Below are positions 29,701 to 40,043 of a DNA stretch of 64,000 nt, one piece after another. Every line of letters begins with the position of its first letter. The stretch's first letter is position 1. The position numbers and the translations under genes are program-made. The stretch is taken from NCBI RefSeq assembly GCF_009870125.1, contig NC_046683.1, positions 46,329,869-46,393,868 of the forward strand. The letters are read 5' to 3'. Under the pieces are notes generated by a model that was not told where the DNA came from, made no database searches, and saw nothing but the letters and a program-made list of their open reading frames with translations. The stretch is from Drosophila pseudoobscura. Taxonomy: Eukaryota; Arthropoda; Insecta; Diptera; Drosophilidae.

Positions 29701-30009
29701 CCGACATCCTCACCTCGCCGCGCCACCTGACCTGCCACTGGAGACCACAGTGCGTATGCGTGATAATTGGAGCATCAGGAGTGGAGTGGAATGGAGTCTG
29801 AGAGGCTGTAGAGGATGCTTACCTGATGCGGGCACAGCAGCCAAAACTTCCTGGCCTGGCATTAGTCCCAGAACTGGCTGCTCCTGGGGCAACAGCCACC
29901 GCGGCATGTCTCCTGTTGCGCCTCCCCGTGGCAAGGAAGCCAGCAATGAAATGGCTATTAAGAGATGCAGCTGCCGCCTCGGCCGCGAGCTATGCCTGTT
30001 GTCTGCCAT
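20756..30009 (-). CDS. Unrecognised small, probably secreted protein, three coding exons
   Basis: Three minus-strand exons join in frame: 30009-29823, 26633-26452 and 20959-20756. The predicted protein is 190 residues. The start ATG has an in-frame TAG three codons upstream. Residues 12-26 form a hydrophobic stretch (RQLHLLIAISLLASLP) typical of a signal peptide or membrane anchor. Exon 1 ends CATCAG|GTAAGC in phase 1. Exon 2 is entered after TTGCAG and ends TATCAG|GTAAAG in phase 0. Exon 3 is entered after ATTGCAG. The middle is acidic (VEVAVEEEHQED). The C-terminus holds four cysteines in the pattern C-x5-C-x10-CC, ending CCPF. Signal peptide plus cysteines suggest an extracellular protein. 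I recognise no family. The consistent phases across two long introns make a real gene likely; the function is unknown. Confidence 0.78.
21979..22022. repeat. Degenerate 9-bp GGTGACC/GGTAACC tandem repeat
   Basis: Four to five imperfect copies of a unit like GGTGACCGG or GGTAACCAG lie head to tail, within intron 2 of the minus-strand gene. Confidence 0.75.
25404..25423. repeat. (CAG)n trinucleotide repeat
   Basis: Six to seven CAG units inside an intron. The frame across it is not supported as coding. Confidence 0.85.
26634..29822 (-). other. Intron 1 of the secreted-protein gene
   Basis: A 3.2-kb intron from GTAAGC to TTGCAG on the minus strand. It contains GCA/CAA-rich stretches near 28815-28935 and a segment at about 28165-28400 beginning TACCCTAGCAGGGGGTAC that resembles a decayed dispersed repeat. 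No nested gene is supported. Confidence 0.7.
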
Positions 30010-33000
30010 TCTACCCTAGAACGAAGGAGTATGAAAAAATGTACTCTTAGCCGAGACGGCTTTAAGTTATTAAGTTATTAATACAATGAAGGAGCTTCTT
30101 GGGCCCCGGCCCCGGGCCCGGCCCGGTCATTGTAATCCGGCGCCGGGGGTCGATGCAATTGTCTGGCATAGTAGAAGAAACAAGAAGGCAGATTCACGGC
30201 TGTTGGCCTTCGGTTGGCTTTCATTCCGTCAATTTATTTGATAGACAGCCCAAAGATGGGCTGGCAGAAACAAAAACGCTTTTAAGGGGCTCCAAAAGAT
30301 CTTTAGATACTCTTTCAAGGGCTAATTTACTCGGAATCAGTTACCTTTTCAGGAACACTTAAGAGTTCGTTCATAACTGGTTAGGCGGCGGAAATATAAA
30401 CAAATTAGCGAGACATTAATGATTTCATTTCGTTGAAATTCAAATGAATAAAGTCTTAAAGCCGATTGAATGTTAATTGATTGATGCTAATCTTGTTTTT
30501 ACTGCCGCTTACTACAGGTTTAATACCCTCATTCAGAACAGTTTGAAATGTTTTCCAAATTCAAGAGTTTAAATTCTTTTCGACATTTCAAATGACCCCA
30601 TGAAATGACCCCCATTGGCTAAGGACACACTGTGGTAGAGTAAAGCCCTATGCCCAGCCTGCCTCCATATCTGCCCCCGCACTGTGTTCTGACAGGCAGC
30701 ATAGATTGCCTGCCACTCTTCACGCTGCGCTGTTGTTGCAAGTATCTCGTTGTTCCTGTCTTTGTGGAGCTTATTAACGCTCCAGTGGGTTCAACTCTTC
30801 GCCGATGAATTCTATTTTTCCCGCTCGGCCGACAGCCGACACCCAACATTAGACAGCCGCACAATGGACAAATCCCAGCCATCAGGACATCAGCAGCGCC
30901 GCCATTGTGGCCTGCCATCAATGGAGCAATTTGAATGGCGAAGATTTATGAGGCGCCCCCGGCTAAGGGATGCCAACTGTGCGGCAGGCGTTTAACTCTT
31001 CAAGACATCAAGAATGTGAGGGAATTTCTGATGGCTCAGAGCAAGAGCATCAATTAACACCGCATACGTACGTACATATTGATGGAATTTTGGATGTGGA
31101 CTCTTTAAAACTATCATCGAATAAATTCGATTTCCCCTCCACCCCCTATCCAAGCAATTAATTGCAGATAATTCTTGTGCTTTTTCTTCTACCTTTTACT
31201 GTCATTAAAATTTGCTGTTTTTCTCATTGCATCATTGCTCCTTCTCCTTCTCTTTCTCTTTCGTTTTTGCAGCCTTTACTGTTGATTTAAGCCTGACGGA
31301 CGCTCTATCTCTTTCTCTCACCCACCACTCTCTTTGCTTAATAACTGTTCTGAGTTGTTGTTGTTGTTGCTGCTGGGAGAGTATCATTAATATTTTTGCA
31401 TTGCATTCTGCTTTCTGCTCCGTGCGCTGAGTCAAGTACTGGCTAAACGAGGCAGCATCTGCCTGGCCTCGCCTGCAGCCTGCGTGTGTATGTGATATGC
31501 ATACAAATACAAATACACCAGAAATGTGAGTACCTCGTTTAGAAAGTACTTAACAGTCTCACGCCTGCCCCGGCTCACCCACTCACCCCCTCTCGTTGCT
31601 CTTTCACTCTTGCTGTTTGCTCATAAAATTAAATTTCACAGCTGGTTATCTTTTTATTACACCCACACACACACAGGATCGGAACTGGTATGGCATGTAC
31701 CTCCAATCGGTCGTTAGTTTTAATTGTTACTGCTCCCGAAAAATGCAAACGCTCGACTGAACGCACTGCCACACACAAAATAGCCAATACATGAGGAAAA
31801 GACTGAAAGAAGAGGAACTAAGACTGAAGAAGACACAAAGAGAAACCAGTCGACAAAAAGAAGGAGGAAAAAACAATGAACTGTGATTGAAATTTTTGAG
31901 AAATCAATGCCCGAACATTACCATTTAATGTCAAGTGGCGGTGGGGGGTGGGGGGCTGGTGATTGCGATGGGGGGGTCCGTGCTGGAACAATATCAAATG
32001 ATAACGAAGCGGGCCGAAACGATGATAATACGAGTACTATATATTGACTGTGCCGCAGGCCAGCGCAAAGGGAAGGGAACGGAAGAGGGAGTCGGTGTCG
32101 GAGTCGGAGAGATAAAGTAGTTGAAAATTAATATGCGTTAAATGGACAGAAAGCACTCGGCTAATTAAATGGCGTGGACGGGGGAGTGGCTGGTGGTGGA
32201 TTTCTGATTGAAATGGAAACGAAAATATAACTTTTGATAATTGGTTTAGCGGTAGGACATGTTGCTACATTGAAAATTTAAACTTGGTTTCGACTAAAAT
32301 TATGCATTTGATGAGTTTACTGAATGGCGGGAAAAGGGAAATAAATGGTGGCTTAATTGGTTCATTGGGGAATGAAAATTAAAATGAAAACAATTTCTAA
32401 CCAATCTGTATCGTTTCTTTTTCATTGCAAAGCATTTGAAATCACCCATAGAGAGGCTCAATAAAATTAATTTCATATTGAAACTGCCTCAAAAGGAGTA
32501 ATTTCGCCATACAATCAAATAAACTAGATGCCACCCCCCGGCACCCAAAAAAACCACCCAACAAGCCCAAGCCCCGCTCCAATTCATTTCAATAATTGAG
32601 CGTTTTTTCGACAGTCCTTTGGGTGAGTCCTTTCATGGGGGAGGGGCGTGGTTGGGTGGATGGGTGGGTGAACATAGACCGCTCTATTAGTTATGACATT
32701 CATTTGACAGTTTGATGAATGAATTACGTACACAAAACGCACAAATATTTATGAAAGTAAATGGCAATGGAAATGGAACAAATGCTGAAAGAAGGAAGGA
32801 AGCACGAAAGTGCGTGGGGTGGTGGGGTGGTGTGGTGTGAGGGGCGGGAAACACAGAAGTGGGCAAGAAAACATGCAAAAGTGGCCAAAGAAAGGAGCAA
32901 GAGAGTGGGGAAACAGTTCGAAGAGATTTCCATCTCTTGCACACATTTTACCTTGCAATTTCCACTTCTTGTACTTCTCCTCCTCCTCCTCCTTCTTGTT

Positions 33001-33635
33001 CTTCTGGTTCTCATTGCCTTATTTCCTTGTCGGCCTGGCCCTTAAATTTGCGGGGTGGCCCCGAGGCCCGAGGCCGCCAATTTGCTTCCAATTCCTGACT
33101 CAAGTGTCTGGGAAAACGAAAAATTTTCGCCACTCACAGATAGAGAAAGGGCAGGGAGGGGCAAAGCAGAGATTCGTATCGGGGAAAACAATTTTAAATG
33201 GCGCACACAAAATGCCGGAAACCAGACACAAAATGTTAGCGGAAAAGGAAACAGACGCTCCCACACGCACCCACACAGTGGCAGGCGGCCCTCCGGCAGA
33301 GGGACAGAGACGGCGACAGCCGGGCTATTTGAATGTATTTGCAGATGCAATTTAAATGCCACAAAAACCCAACGATATTTTCCAAGTTTCATTTCCACTG
33401 CTAATGGCAATATCAAATTTTATCTGCCTTGATGAGATTTTATACTAATTCAGATGACTGATAGGAATCATATAGACAGCACTTAGATTTCGAGAATTGC
33501 GAGCAATTGAGAGGCAAAAGTTTCGTAATTCAATATTCCGAGATTTACTTCGGTTTGATTACTCGTAAAGATTGGAAAAAATGAATCCTCATTTTTGAAA
33601 TTAATTTCGATTTTGAATCGAATTAATTTCGGCCT
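30010..33635. other. Non-coding interval
   Basis: No gene supported. The DNA upstream of the three-exon gene has no clear TATA box or initiator, so its transcription start is not placed. A 26-bp run of only G and C, nearly palindromic, lies at 30101-30126. The rest is AT-rich sequence with short CT- and CTC-rich tracts. Confidence 0.6.
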
Positions 33636-33829
33636 GTCTCCCTGTATTTTATAGAGACAAGCAAGCCAGGATTCTAATGTCTCTATTCAAAAATGTTAGT
33701 TCACACAAAGTTCACAAGAAAATTCTCAGTTAGTCTCCCTGTATTTTATAGAGACAAGCAAGCCAGGATTCTTATGTCTCTATTCAAAAAAGTTAGTTCA
33801 CACAAAGTTCACAAGAAAATTCTCAGTTA
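33636..33829. repeat. Two tandem copies of a 97-bp unit
   Basis: The segment from 33636 (GTCTCCCTGTATTTTATAG...) to 33732 is repeated immediately from 33733 to 33829 with only a couple of base differences. The near identity points to a recent duplication or gene-conversion-like homogenisation. Each copy also has an internal CTCTATAA-type inverted match (GTCTCC...TAGAGAC). Confidence 0.95.
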
Positions 33830-34084
33830 ATATCGATGAAAATTTTCTTTCCGTTTTCATCAATAAAATCTAAATTTATTTTGTTATACCCGACCTGCAT
33901 TCGAAAGAATCATTTGTGCTATTCTCAGGAGCGAACGACTCTATGTAAGTAGACGATCCTCTGTGGAGGATTCTTCATAGCTCTCCTGAACTGACAACCA
34001 CATCCCTTGCTTAGCCGCCAGTTGGTTGAAATAGTTGTTTAAGCCTAGTTTTTTAAACGCCGTGCAATCGTTTACCTTCGAGAA

Positions 34085-34400
34085 GAGCCCGAAGCATCAG
34101 AGGCAGTTCTCCATGGATCGAACTGTGAGTATCTTTGGATTATCCAAAAGATTTGCGAATATTACTCTCCAATAATCCATTAAAGTACCAAGGTCAAGAA
34201 GGACTTTTGTAACGATGTCATAGAGCAGACCCTCAGATGGAGCGGGAGCTTCAACGATTATGCCTCTGATATCGCTTTCGCCGGACCAATGCCTCAGAAG
34301 ATGGACCTCGTTGTTCCCATCACATGCTAGAGGCACGGTGGTGAATCGATTATGAATGGGAGAAGATCGGCAATAATTATAAGAGTAGGAAAAACTCTAT
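34085..34400 (-). pseudogene. Diverged copy of an unknown coding sequence, inverted to the copy at 35.1-35.5 kb
   Basis: On the minus strand, 34336-34097 is open and reads through the core RHWSGESDIRG and PSEGLLYDIVTK, ending TVRSMENCL. It aligns at about three bases in four with plus-strand DNA near 35220-35345, where the matching peptides are RHLSGKGDFK and PNEGLRYDIFTT. The similarity continues 5' into FPTLIIIADLLP against FLTLITIANLLP, but in another frame. At least one copy has therefore suffered frameshifts or contains unrecognised introns. No start codon or splice structure is convincing. I do not recognise the family. A degenerate paralogue is the best reading. Confidence 0.5.
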
Positions 34401-34712
34401 GGAAAGGGAAATATCTGCACGGAACAGAGAAACGCGGCCGCCACCAAAGGTAAGTGCTCCAGGAAGTGCTGTGCCGTTTGTAGATTGTATCTCCACCCAG
34501 ACCTCCACCCAGAGGCCCTCGATATCAACAGATGACTGTGACTGAACTCAAAGGACGGCGCACAAATAGGTTTGGTCGTATGCTCAGGTCTAGCTCGCCG
34601 GATAGTCGGCGTTCTTCCTCACCTAATTGTACTATCGTACTCCACTACAATTATATAGTGCACTTTATGGAAAACTAAGTGATTATGCAAGACAAAGTAC
34701 ACTGAAATTCTG

Positions 34713-34880
34713 ATGGCGCCGACACGAGAAATGAAAAGCCCTACTGAACTCGTTCTATTTGGAGGGGACCTAGATGTTGATTGTCCCTCTCTTCTGTACC
34801 CACCCTACCATGACAATGACTTCGAGTTCCTGCATTGTCCCTTGATCCTGGCGCGGATACGCGACCGACCGTTTTTATGA
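34713..34880 (+). CDS. Hypothetical 55-residue ORF, possibly an exon
   Basis: ATG at 34713 to TGA at 34878-34880. The peptide is not low-complexity (it includes LVLFGGDLDVDCPSLLYPP) and its codon choice looks coding. It lies upstream of the plus-strand gene fragment at 35.1-35.5 kb and could be its first exon. No clear donor near its end was found, however. No family recognised. Confidence 0.3.
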   Translation: MAPTREMKSPTELVLFGGDLDVDCPSLLYPPYHDNDFEFLHCPLILARIRDRPFL

Positions 34881-35109
34881 TTTCGAAGATTCATTTCAAT
34901 TCACAATGATTCATTAATATAAGGTAAGACTTCATCTTCAATAGGCAGCTTAGGGCAACTTCCCTGCAACATTGGGTATGCTACCACGTGCACGGCACTA
35001 ACATGAGATCATACCTTCTTTTGCTTCCAGCTTATATATGGGGAAATATGTGTATATGGTTCCGAATAGCACTATATATGTGTGTGTGCAATGTGTATGT
35101 TGGCTCGCA

Positions 35110-35535
35110 CTTGGGAATTAAGGATCTTTCCGTTTTCCTTACTCTCATAACTATTGCGAATCTCCTCCCGTAATCGATTCGCAACTGGATGGCCTCCAAC
35201 ATGGTGATAGGACTAACGCGGTCTTTCTTCTCAGGCATTTATCCGGCAAAGGCGATTTCAAAGTCATATTCGTTAAAGCTCTCTCTCCAAATGAGGGTCT
35301 GCGCTACGACATCTTTACAACGGTTCACTTTGCCGTGGCATCGAAGAACACTGCATTCAGATTCGGTGAGTTTTTATTATGAAGCAGCGATAAACATTGA
35401 AAATTATATATGCAACCAACTGCCACAGATAGAAGCCGATTCGAATGGGAATGTCAATGCATTCGAGTCAAATTTCGTTAATGACAGCATCCGCATGACC
35501 GTTTATTCGGGCACAACGGATCCGAAGCTATAGCC
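35110..35535 (+). pseudogene. Unknown gene fragment, plus-strand partner of the inverted pair
   Basis: The frame containing LLRHLSGKGDFKVIF and SPNEGLRYDIFTTVHFAV is open from about 35155 to 35380. The following part (ENYICNQLPQIEADSNG...) lies in a different frame and ends at a TAG after TTDPKL at 35531-35533. That second part also resembles the minus-strand copy (FVNDSIRMTVYS against LLDNPKILTVRS). So the coding sequence crosses a frame change. A GTGAGT/CCACAG pair at 35368 and about 35430 could be a 60-base intron, but splicing there would lead into a third frame. Two AATAAA signals follow at 35854 and 35865. It may be a decayed gene or a real one whose exon structure I could not resolve. 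Confidence 0.4.
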
Positions 35536-35853
35536 ATTCACTACTGAGGGAGCAGCAGCAGCAGCTGCCGTGCGGTTTCCGTTTAGCATGATGCCTGCCC
35601 CAGGATGACAGCTACGACACCGCACACAGAACCGGATAGGGATACAGATACGGATAAACGATTTGGCCTTTGTCACGTTGGAATTGTCCCTCCGTTAGCT
35701 GCATGAAGACCAAATCTTGATTTTCCTCTTTTGCTGGAAAGTCCGTCAATACGGTGATGCCTATTGTATTGTTCGAAATTGTCTATATTTTTACTCGACC
35801 CGGGTACCCTTGTAGAGCTGTATCATTTTGATGTCGGGCGTCTCTCCTTGGAA

Positions 35854-35870
35854 AATAAATTTCAAATAAA
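35854..35870 (+). terminator. Tandem poly(A) signals downstream of the 35-kb gene fragment
   Basis: Two AATAAA hexamers, 11 bases apart, lie about 320 bp after the last in-frame stop of the plus-strand fragment. They are consistent with a 3' UTR end. Confidence 0.4.
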
Positions 35871-35900
35871 ACGATTTTGACATTGCAATAATTCTGCTAC

Positions 35901-36014
35901 ATGGCAACTACACAGGAAATGGAGACACCTGACGGCGAAAACCTGCACTCAGCGACACCTGTCGTAACACGCCTGAAGCAGCCGCGCTTGGAGGCCATGG
36001 TACATGCCTTATAG
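35901..36014 (+). CDS. Hypothetical 37-residue small ORF
   Basis: ATG at 35901 to TAG at 36012-36014. The peptide has mixed composition (it includes METPDGENLHSATPVVTRLK) and the third codon positions look coding. An AATAAA follows at 36075. It is too short for a firm call and I recognise no family. It may be an exon of the unresolved gene material just upstream. Confidence 0.3.
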   Translation: MATTQEMETPDGENLHSATPVVTRLKQPRLEAMVHAL

Positions 36015-36729
36015 GTACGGACAACTCAACGACCGGAAACATCCGGATGGGATCCCAGCTGAGGCATCCCATTAAATAAAACTCTCAGGTACAATTTTCT
36101 ACAAATAGAAGCAAACATATATAGATGTACATCATCCCTAATAAGGTGACCAATTACTGTATATTATATACTTTTCGGTATATTTTGATGACAAAAAAGG
36201 AGGTGTATTTATGGTATATCGGTATATAATGGTATGTTTCACCAATCGATTAAATTTGAATCAATGAAAAATCATAGGGTATATTAACTTCCATAAGCAG
36301 GTATTTTTTTTTTCATTTCCGCGGTCTCATATCGTGTTGCCTGCACCATTTATTCCATTGGATTGCATTCATATCCTTGTCACTCATTCCCATTCCCTAA
36401 CAATCGCTCTTTGGCGCTTATCTCCAGTATTTCTAGATATCGGGATTATATATACAGAAAAGAATTAATATGCATCAGTAGGTCCAAAAGTATCAATCTG
36501 TAATAACCACAAAACGTGATAACGTTTCAAAGCATCTTGAAAACAGAATTTTGATATTAATTATTGGAAATAGGGTATACAGATGCACATACCACCGGTT
36601 GAAGAGCAACAAGTGTTCGTTTTTACATAAATATGTAGATCATGTGTTGCAAGTGTGTAGACAAATTTTAATGTTTCAACCATTTTTTCTTAAACCATTT
36701 TTTGTAAACTATCCAATGAAAGGCGGTTC

Positions 36730-37178
36730 TTAAAACCAGCCAATCTTGTAGAAAATTGATTCATCCATCGTATAAAACTGTTTTTCCAGGGCTGAAAGTC
36801 CTAGATAGTTAGAAATATTAAACCGAATATAAAAATCGAGAAATATGATATCCAATCATGCAAGGAGCACAATTAGCCCATTGTCGCCCAATGGCTATTA
36901 AGATACACTTCACGAAAATTCGGATACTTGAACAACTTTAGCGCACTTCAGAGGACAGATTTCGTTTTCTTTTTATTAAAAAATAAAGAGAAAGCATGGT
37001 TATACAAAAAGAATATACAAACAGAATCATTTTCCGCTGTTTAACACAAGCTGTTCGCCTGTTTAAATAGAGGGGGGTCAAGTGGGTCAAGTTCGTTTTT
37101 CATCAGTATTTTTAACGTATGAGACGGTATATTTTGGGATATTTATGAGCCGCAGACGATATATGTTATCGATACGTC
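36730..37178 (+). mobile_element. Dispersed repeat copy A, ending at the Crtc promoter
   Basis: This segment shares blocks with copies at 51.4-51.9 kb and 58.2-59.0 kb. Examples are GTAGAAAATTGATTCATC, the CCCATTGTCG(A/C)CCAATGG block, CTGTTTAAATAGAGGGGGGTC, TGAGACGGTATATTTTGG and TATATGTTATCGATA. No transposase or LTR is visible, so it would be a non-autonomous element or a degenerate family member. The right end coincides with the inferred Crtc start region. Confidence 0.6.
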
Positions 37179-37196
37179 CCTGTCTGAATTCAGTGT
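37100..37196 (+). promoter_or_regulatory. Crtc: Crtc core promoter
   Basis: TCAGTATTTTTAACG (near 37102) and GGTATATTTTGG (37126-37137) match the Drosophila core-promoter word known as Ohler motif 6. TTATCGATA at 37166-37174 is a DRE. TCAGTG at 37190-37195 fits an initiator, with the start A near 37192. There is no TATA box. This is a housekeeping-type arrangement. The start site is inferred, not observed. Confidence 0.6.
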
Positions 37197-37381
37197 TGGT
37201 TAAAGGCAGCAGAAGAAAAGATACGAAAAAGTAAGGAAAAAACAAAACAAAAGTGCAATAAATAGTAAAAATACAACGCGCAATAGCGGGCTAGGTGTTA
37301 GGCATAATATAACCCACAATCGCAAAGGCCAGTAAGAGGCCTCAAAAGCAGAACGAAAAAGGCAGCGAAAAAGATACGAAG

Positions 37382-37426
37382 ATGAGCGAAGAAGAAGAGA
37401 AACAGCAGCAGCAGCAGCAGTCGTGA
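37382..37426 (+). CDS. uORF in the Crtc leader (14 codons)
   Basis: ATG at 37382, stop TGA at 37424-37426, encoding MSEEEEKQQQQQQS. It precedes the main start by one exon. Such uORFs can lower or condition translation. The repetitive composition means it may simply be a chance frame over a CAG run. Confidence 0.3.
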   Translation: MSEEEEKQQQQQQS

Positions 37427-37618
37427 GCAATAATAATTTTTGTTCTGTGCGCGAGAGTGCAACGAAAATATAACAAAATACACAAAAATAAAGCAAAAAT
37501 TCAGGAAAAGTAAAGGAGAATCAGCATAATAAAAGATTGCTGAAAAGTGCGCCTTGGCCCACTCTTCCCCCTTACACACACATCCCCACATCTTCTGCAC
37601 CCAAAAAAAGTGTGTGCC

Positions 37619-37640
37619 TGTGTGTGTGTGTGTGTGTGTG
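37619..37640. repeat. (TG)n microsatellite in the Crtc leader
   Basis: Eleven TG units inside the inferred transcribed leader. Confidence 0.9.
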
Positions 37641-38401
37641 CCTCTCTCTGTGTGCGTGTGTTTGTGTGTGAAAAACAAAAGCCAAATCGGACCAGAGGCA
37701 GACCCCCTAAGAATAACTGTATATCAAGGAAATGCAATATAAAAGGGGAACGCGACGCCGTCGCTGACGCCTGCTGCTGCGCCGTGCTGTAATCCCCCTG
37801 CCCACTCCCCTCAAATTGTGCAAAGGGGCAAGGGGTCAAAAGGCAACAAACGAAATACAAAAAAAGAGGTCAAAGGCGCAACACAAAAAAAAAGTTTTTG
37901 GCGGCGTGCGGTAACCAAAAGAATATACAAAAAAGTGCCAAAAGCAGCTGAGAGAGAGCGCAAAAACAAAAAAAGAACACAAACGTCGCAGTTTTTCTGT
38001 AAAAAACAATAAACGTGAGCCCCGCGCGTGCGTTTGTGCAAGCGAGCAAACAACAAAAAGAAGAAATACTTAAAGACTCCAATTAGAAGTCGATTTTTTT
38101 TATCACATAACAACAAAAACAACCGAAAATCAAAGCTGGTTTTAGTCCAATCAAAATATAACGTTTAAACAAGATCCAATACGAATTCTAAACGGATTCC
38201 AATAAGCAACACAAAAACGCGGCAAAGTAACAAAACGAGAAAAATACGCAAAAAAAAAAGAGTTAGGCAAAAGCAACAACGATAAAAGCAGCAGAAGCTG
38301 CGCGCCAAAAATATTAAATTCTTTTAAATAAGATTTAATCAAGAAAAGGCTGCAGCAACAAAAACATCTCAAGTCCAATTGGAGTTGACTGGACGAGAGA
38401 C

Positions 38402-38424
38402 GAGAGAGAGAGAGAGAGAGAGAG
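38402..38424. repeat. (GA)n tract in the Crtc leader
   Basis: An uninterrupted GA run. In flies GAGAG is the binding word of GAGA factor, so the tract may be regulatory as well as repetitive. Confidence 0.85.
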
Positions 38425-40021
38425 TGAGTGAGAGAGCCGACTCCAAATACCGACACACAAAGAGAGAGTCGCTCTTGTCCAAGGAAATTTTTGTTGTCTT
38501 AGCCGCGCGCTTTGCATGTAAGTACCGTACAACTACCCTTACCACCCACATACAACCACCCCACGAGTTCGTTTTGTTTTTGCCGCCTCTTTTTTCTATG
38601 TATTTTGCTGTGCCATTCCGCCGTTGGACAAATAACGGTTTCTGTTGCGTTTGCGCCGCGCGATAAATTCAATTATTCAAAAATTCCACGGAGCGCGGCT
38701 GATAAGCAAATCAATTCCCAATCCCAAAGGAGCAAAAGAAAAAGAGAGAAGAGCGGAAGAGCGAAAGAGAGGGATATAAATAGAGTTCAGTGGAACACAG
38801 AGCGAGGGAGAAGGAAGGACGGTGATCTTTGCGGAGCCCAAGAGGGGATAGAGATAGATATAAATAGAGTTCCATTAAACACAGAGTAAAAGAGAGGACT
38901 TCAAAGCAGAACGTGAGCAAGAGAAATGGCAGATCTAAAGAGAGTGGGACAGAAATATTGCACATACATATAAGCGACAGAGACGGAGCATGGGAAGTGC
39001 GAGCGGGAAAGCATGCGATCTCTGCAGAATGTCACAGAGTGACAGAGAGGGACATATGGACACAGAACGGAGTACTAACTAAATAAATATTATCGTCCTG
39101 CTGTTTATTAAATGTCATTATCGATTCGTGGGAATATTTCTCCTCCTCCCCCCTGCCCACCCGTCTCTCTGATAGCCCACCCAAAACCCCCACCGTGCAA
39201 CGTGCCGCCGCGTGCCGCCCATTGTCCGGGGGCCTGGTCCGTGCTCGGCCTTTTTATGGCCACAATTGATGTCGTCCCGCCTTCCCTTTCGAGAGTGTGA
39301 TCTGAATAGCAATTCCCTGCCGGCCGTCCAGACTCTGGCAATGCCTTTAGGCCGAAATTGGCTCTGCACTTCCGATATCTGCGGCGATTAGTCATCGAGA
39401 TTTGGGGCTACAGATTCACAATGGGACCTTATTTGATTGTGAAAAGCGAAAGCCTTTTTGGGATCCATGTAAATGTGCATACCATAGAACAAAAGAGGAG
39501 AGAAACCCCTCCGCAATGGCATCTTTTTGTTTCCAGGCGGCTTCCAGCTCTGGCAATCGTTGCCCTCGATATCTCTCGATATCGATATCTACGATTTGAC
39601 CCTCAGGATGGGAAATATTAGAACACTCTGTAGATGAAGCGTGTATTATTGGATGGCACAACATCCCCAACCCTAAGATAGTGCGTCATCATTTAGCTGG
39701 AATTAACAAGTCCGCTCATATATTTCCCAACAACAAGCAAACCAAAAACAACTTAGTCATTTCTTAACCGAAAGCGTGTTAAGTCAGAGTCAAGTTTCCC
39801 TAGAAACTCTAGAATGAATTAATTATTGAACTAAAAAGTGGGACACTGCCTATTGGCAAGGTAATGAGGGAAATATTCTTATTCTTTATAGACGGGGGAA
39901 TTTCTTGGTGGGCAATCCTTTAGCTTGGCTTTGGGAAATTTCTAGGTACTGTTACCCCCTCCTAATCGATAAACACAATTACTCCTCTGTGTGCTGTCAA
40001 ATAATGAGCTATGGGGGGGAA

Positions 40022-40043
40022 TGTGTGTGTGTGTGTGTGTGTG
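40022..40043. repeat. (TG)n microsatellite
   Basis: Eleven TG units in the Crtc leader intron. Confidence 0.9.

Larger units (their letters stand above)
37192..38517 (+). other. Crtc: Crtc 5' leader exon (inferred)
   Basis: A-rich, non-coding sequence typical of long Drosophila leaders runs from the inferred initiator to a strong donor, TTTGCAT|GTAAGTA, at 38518. The next good acceptor on this strand before the Crtc ATG is CTTCACACAG at 41691-41700. The leader contains a GT run (37619-37640), a GA run (38402-38424) and at least one short uORF. Confidence 0.55.
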
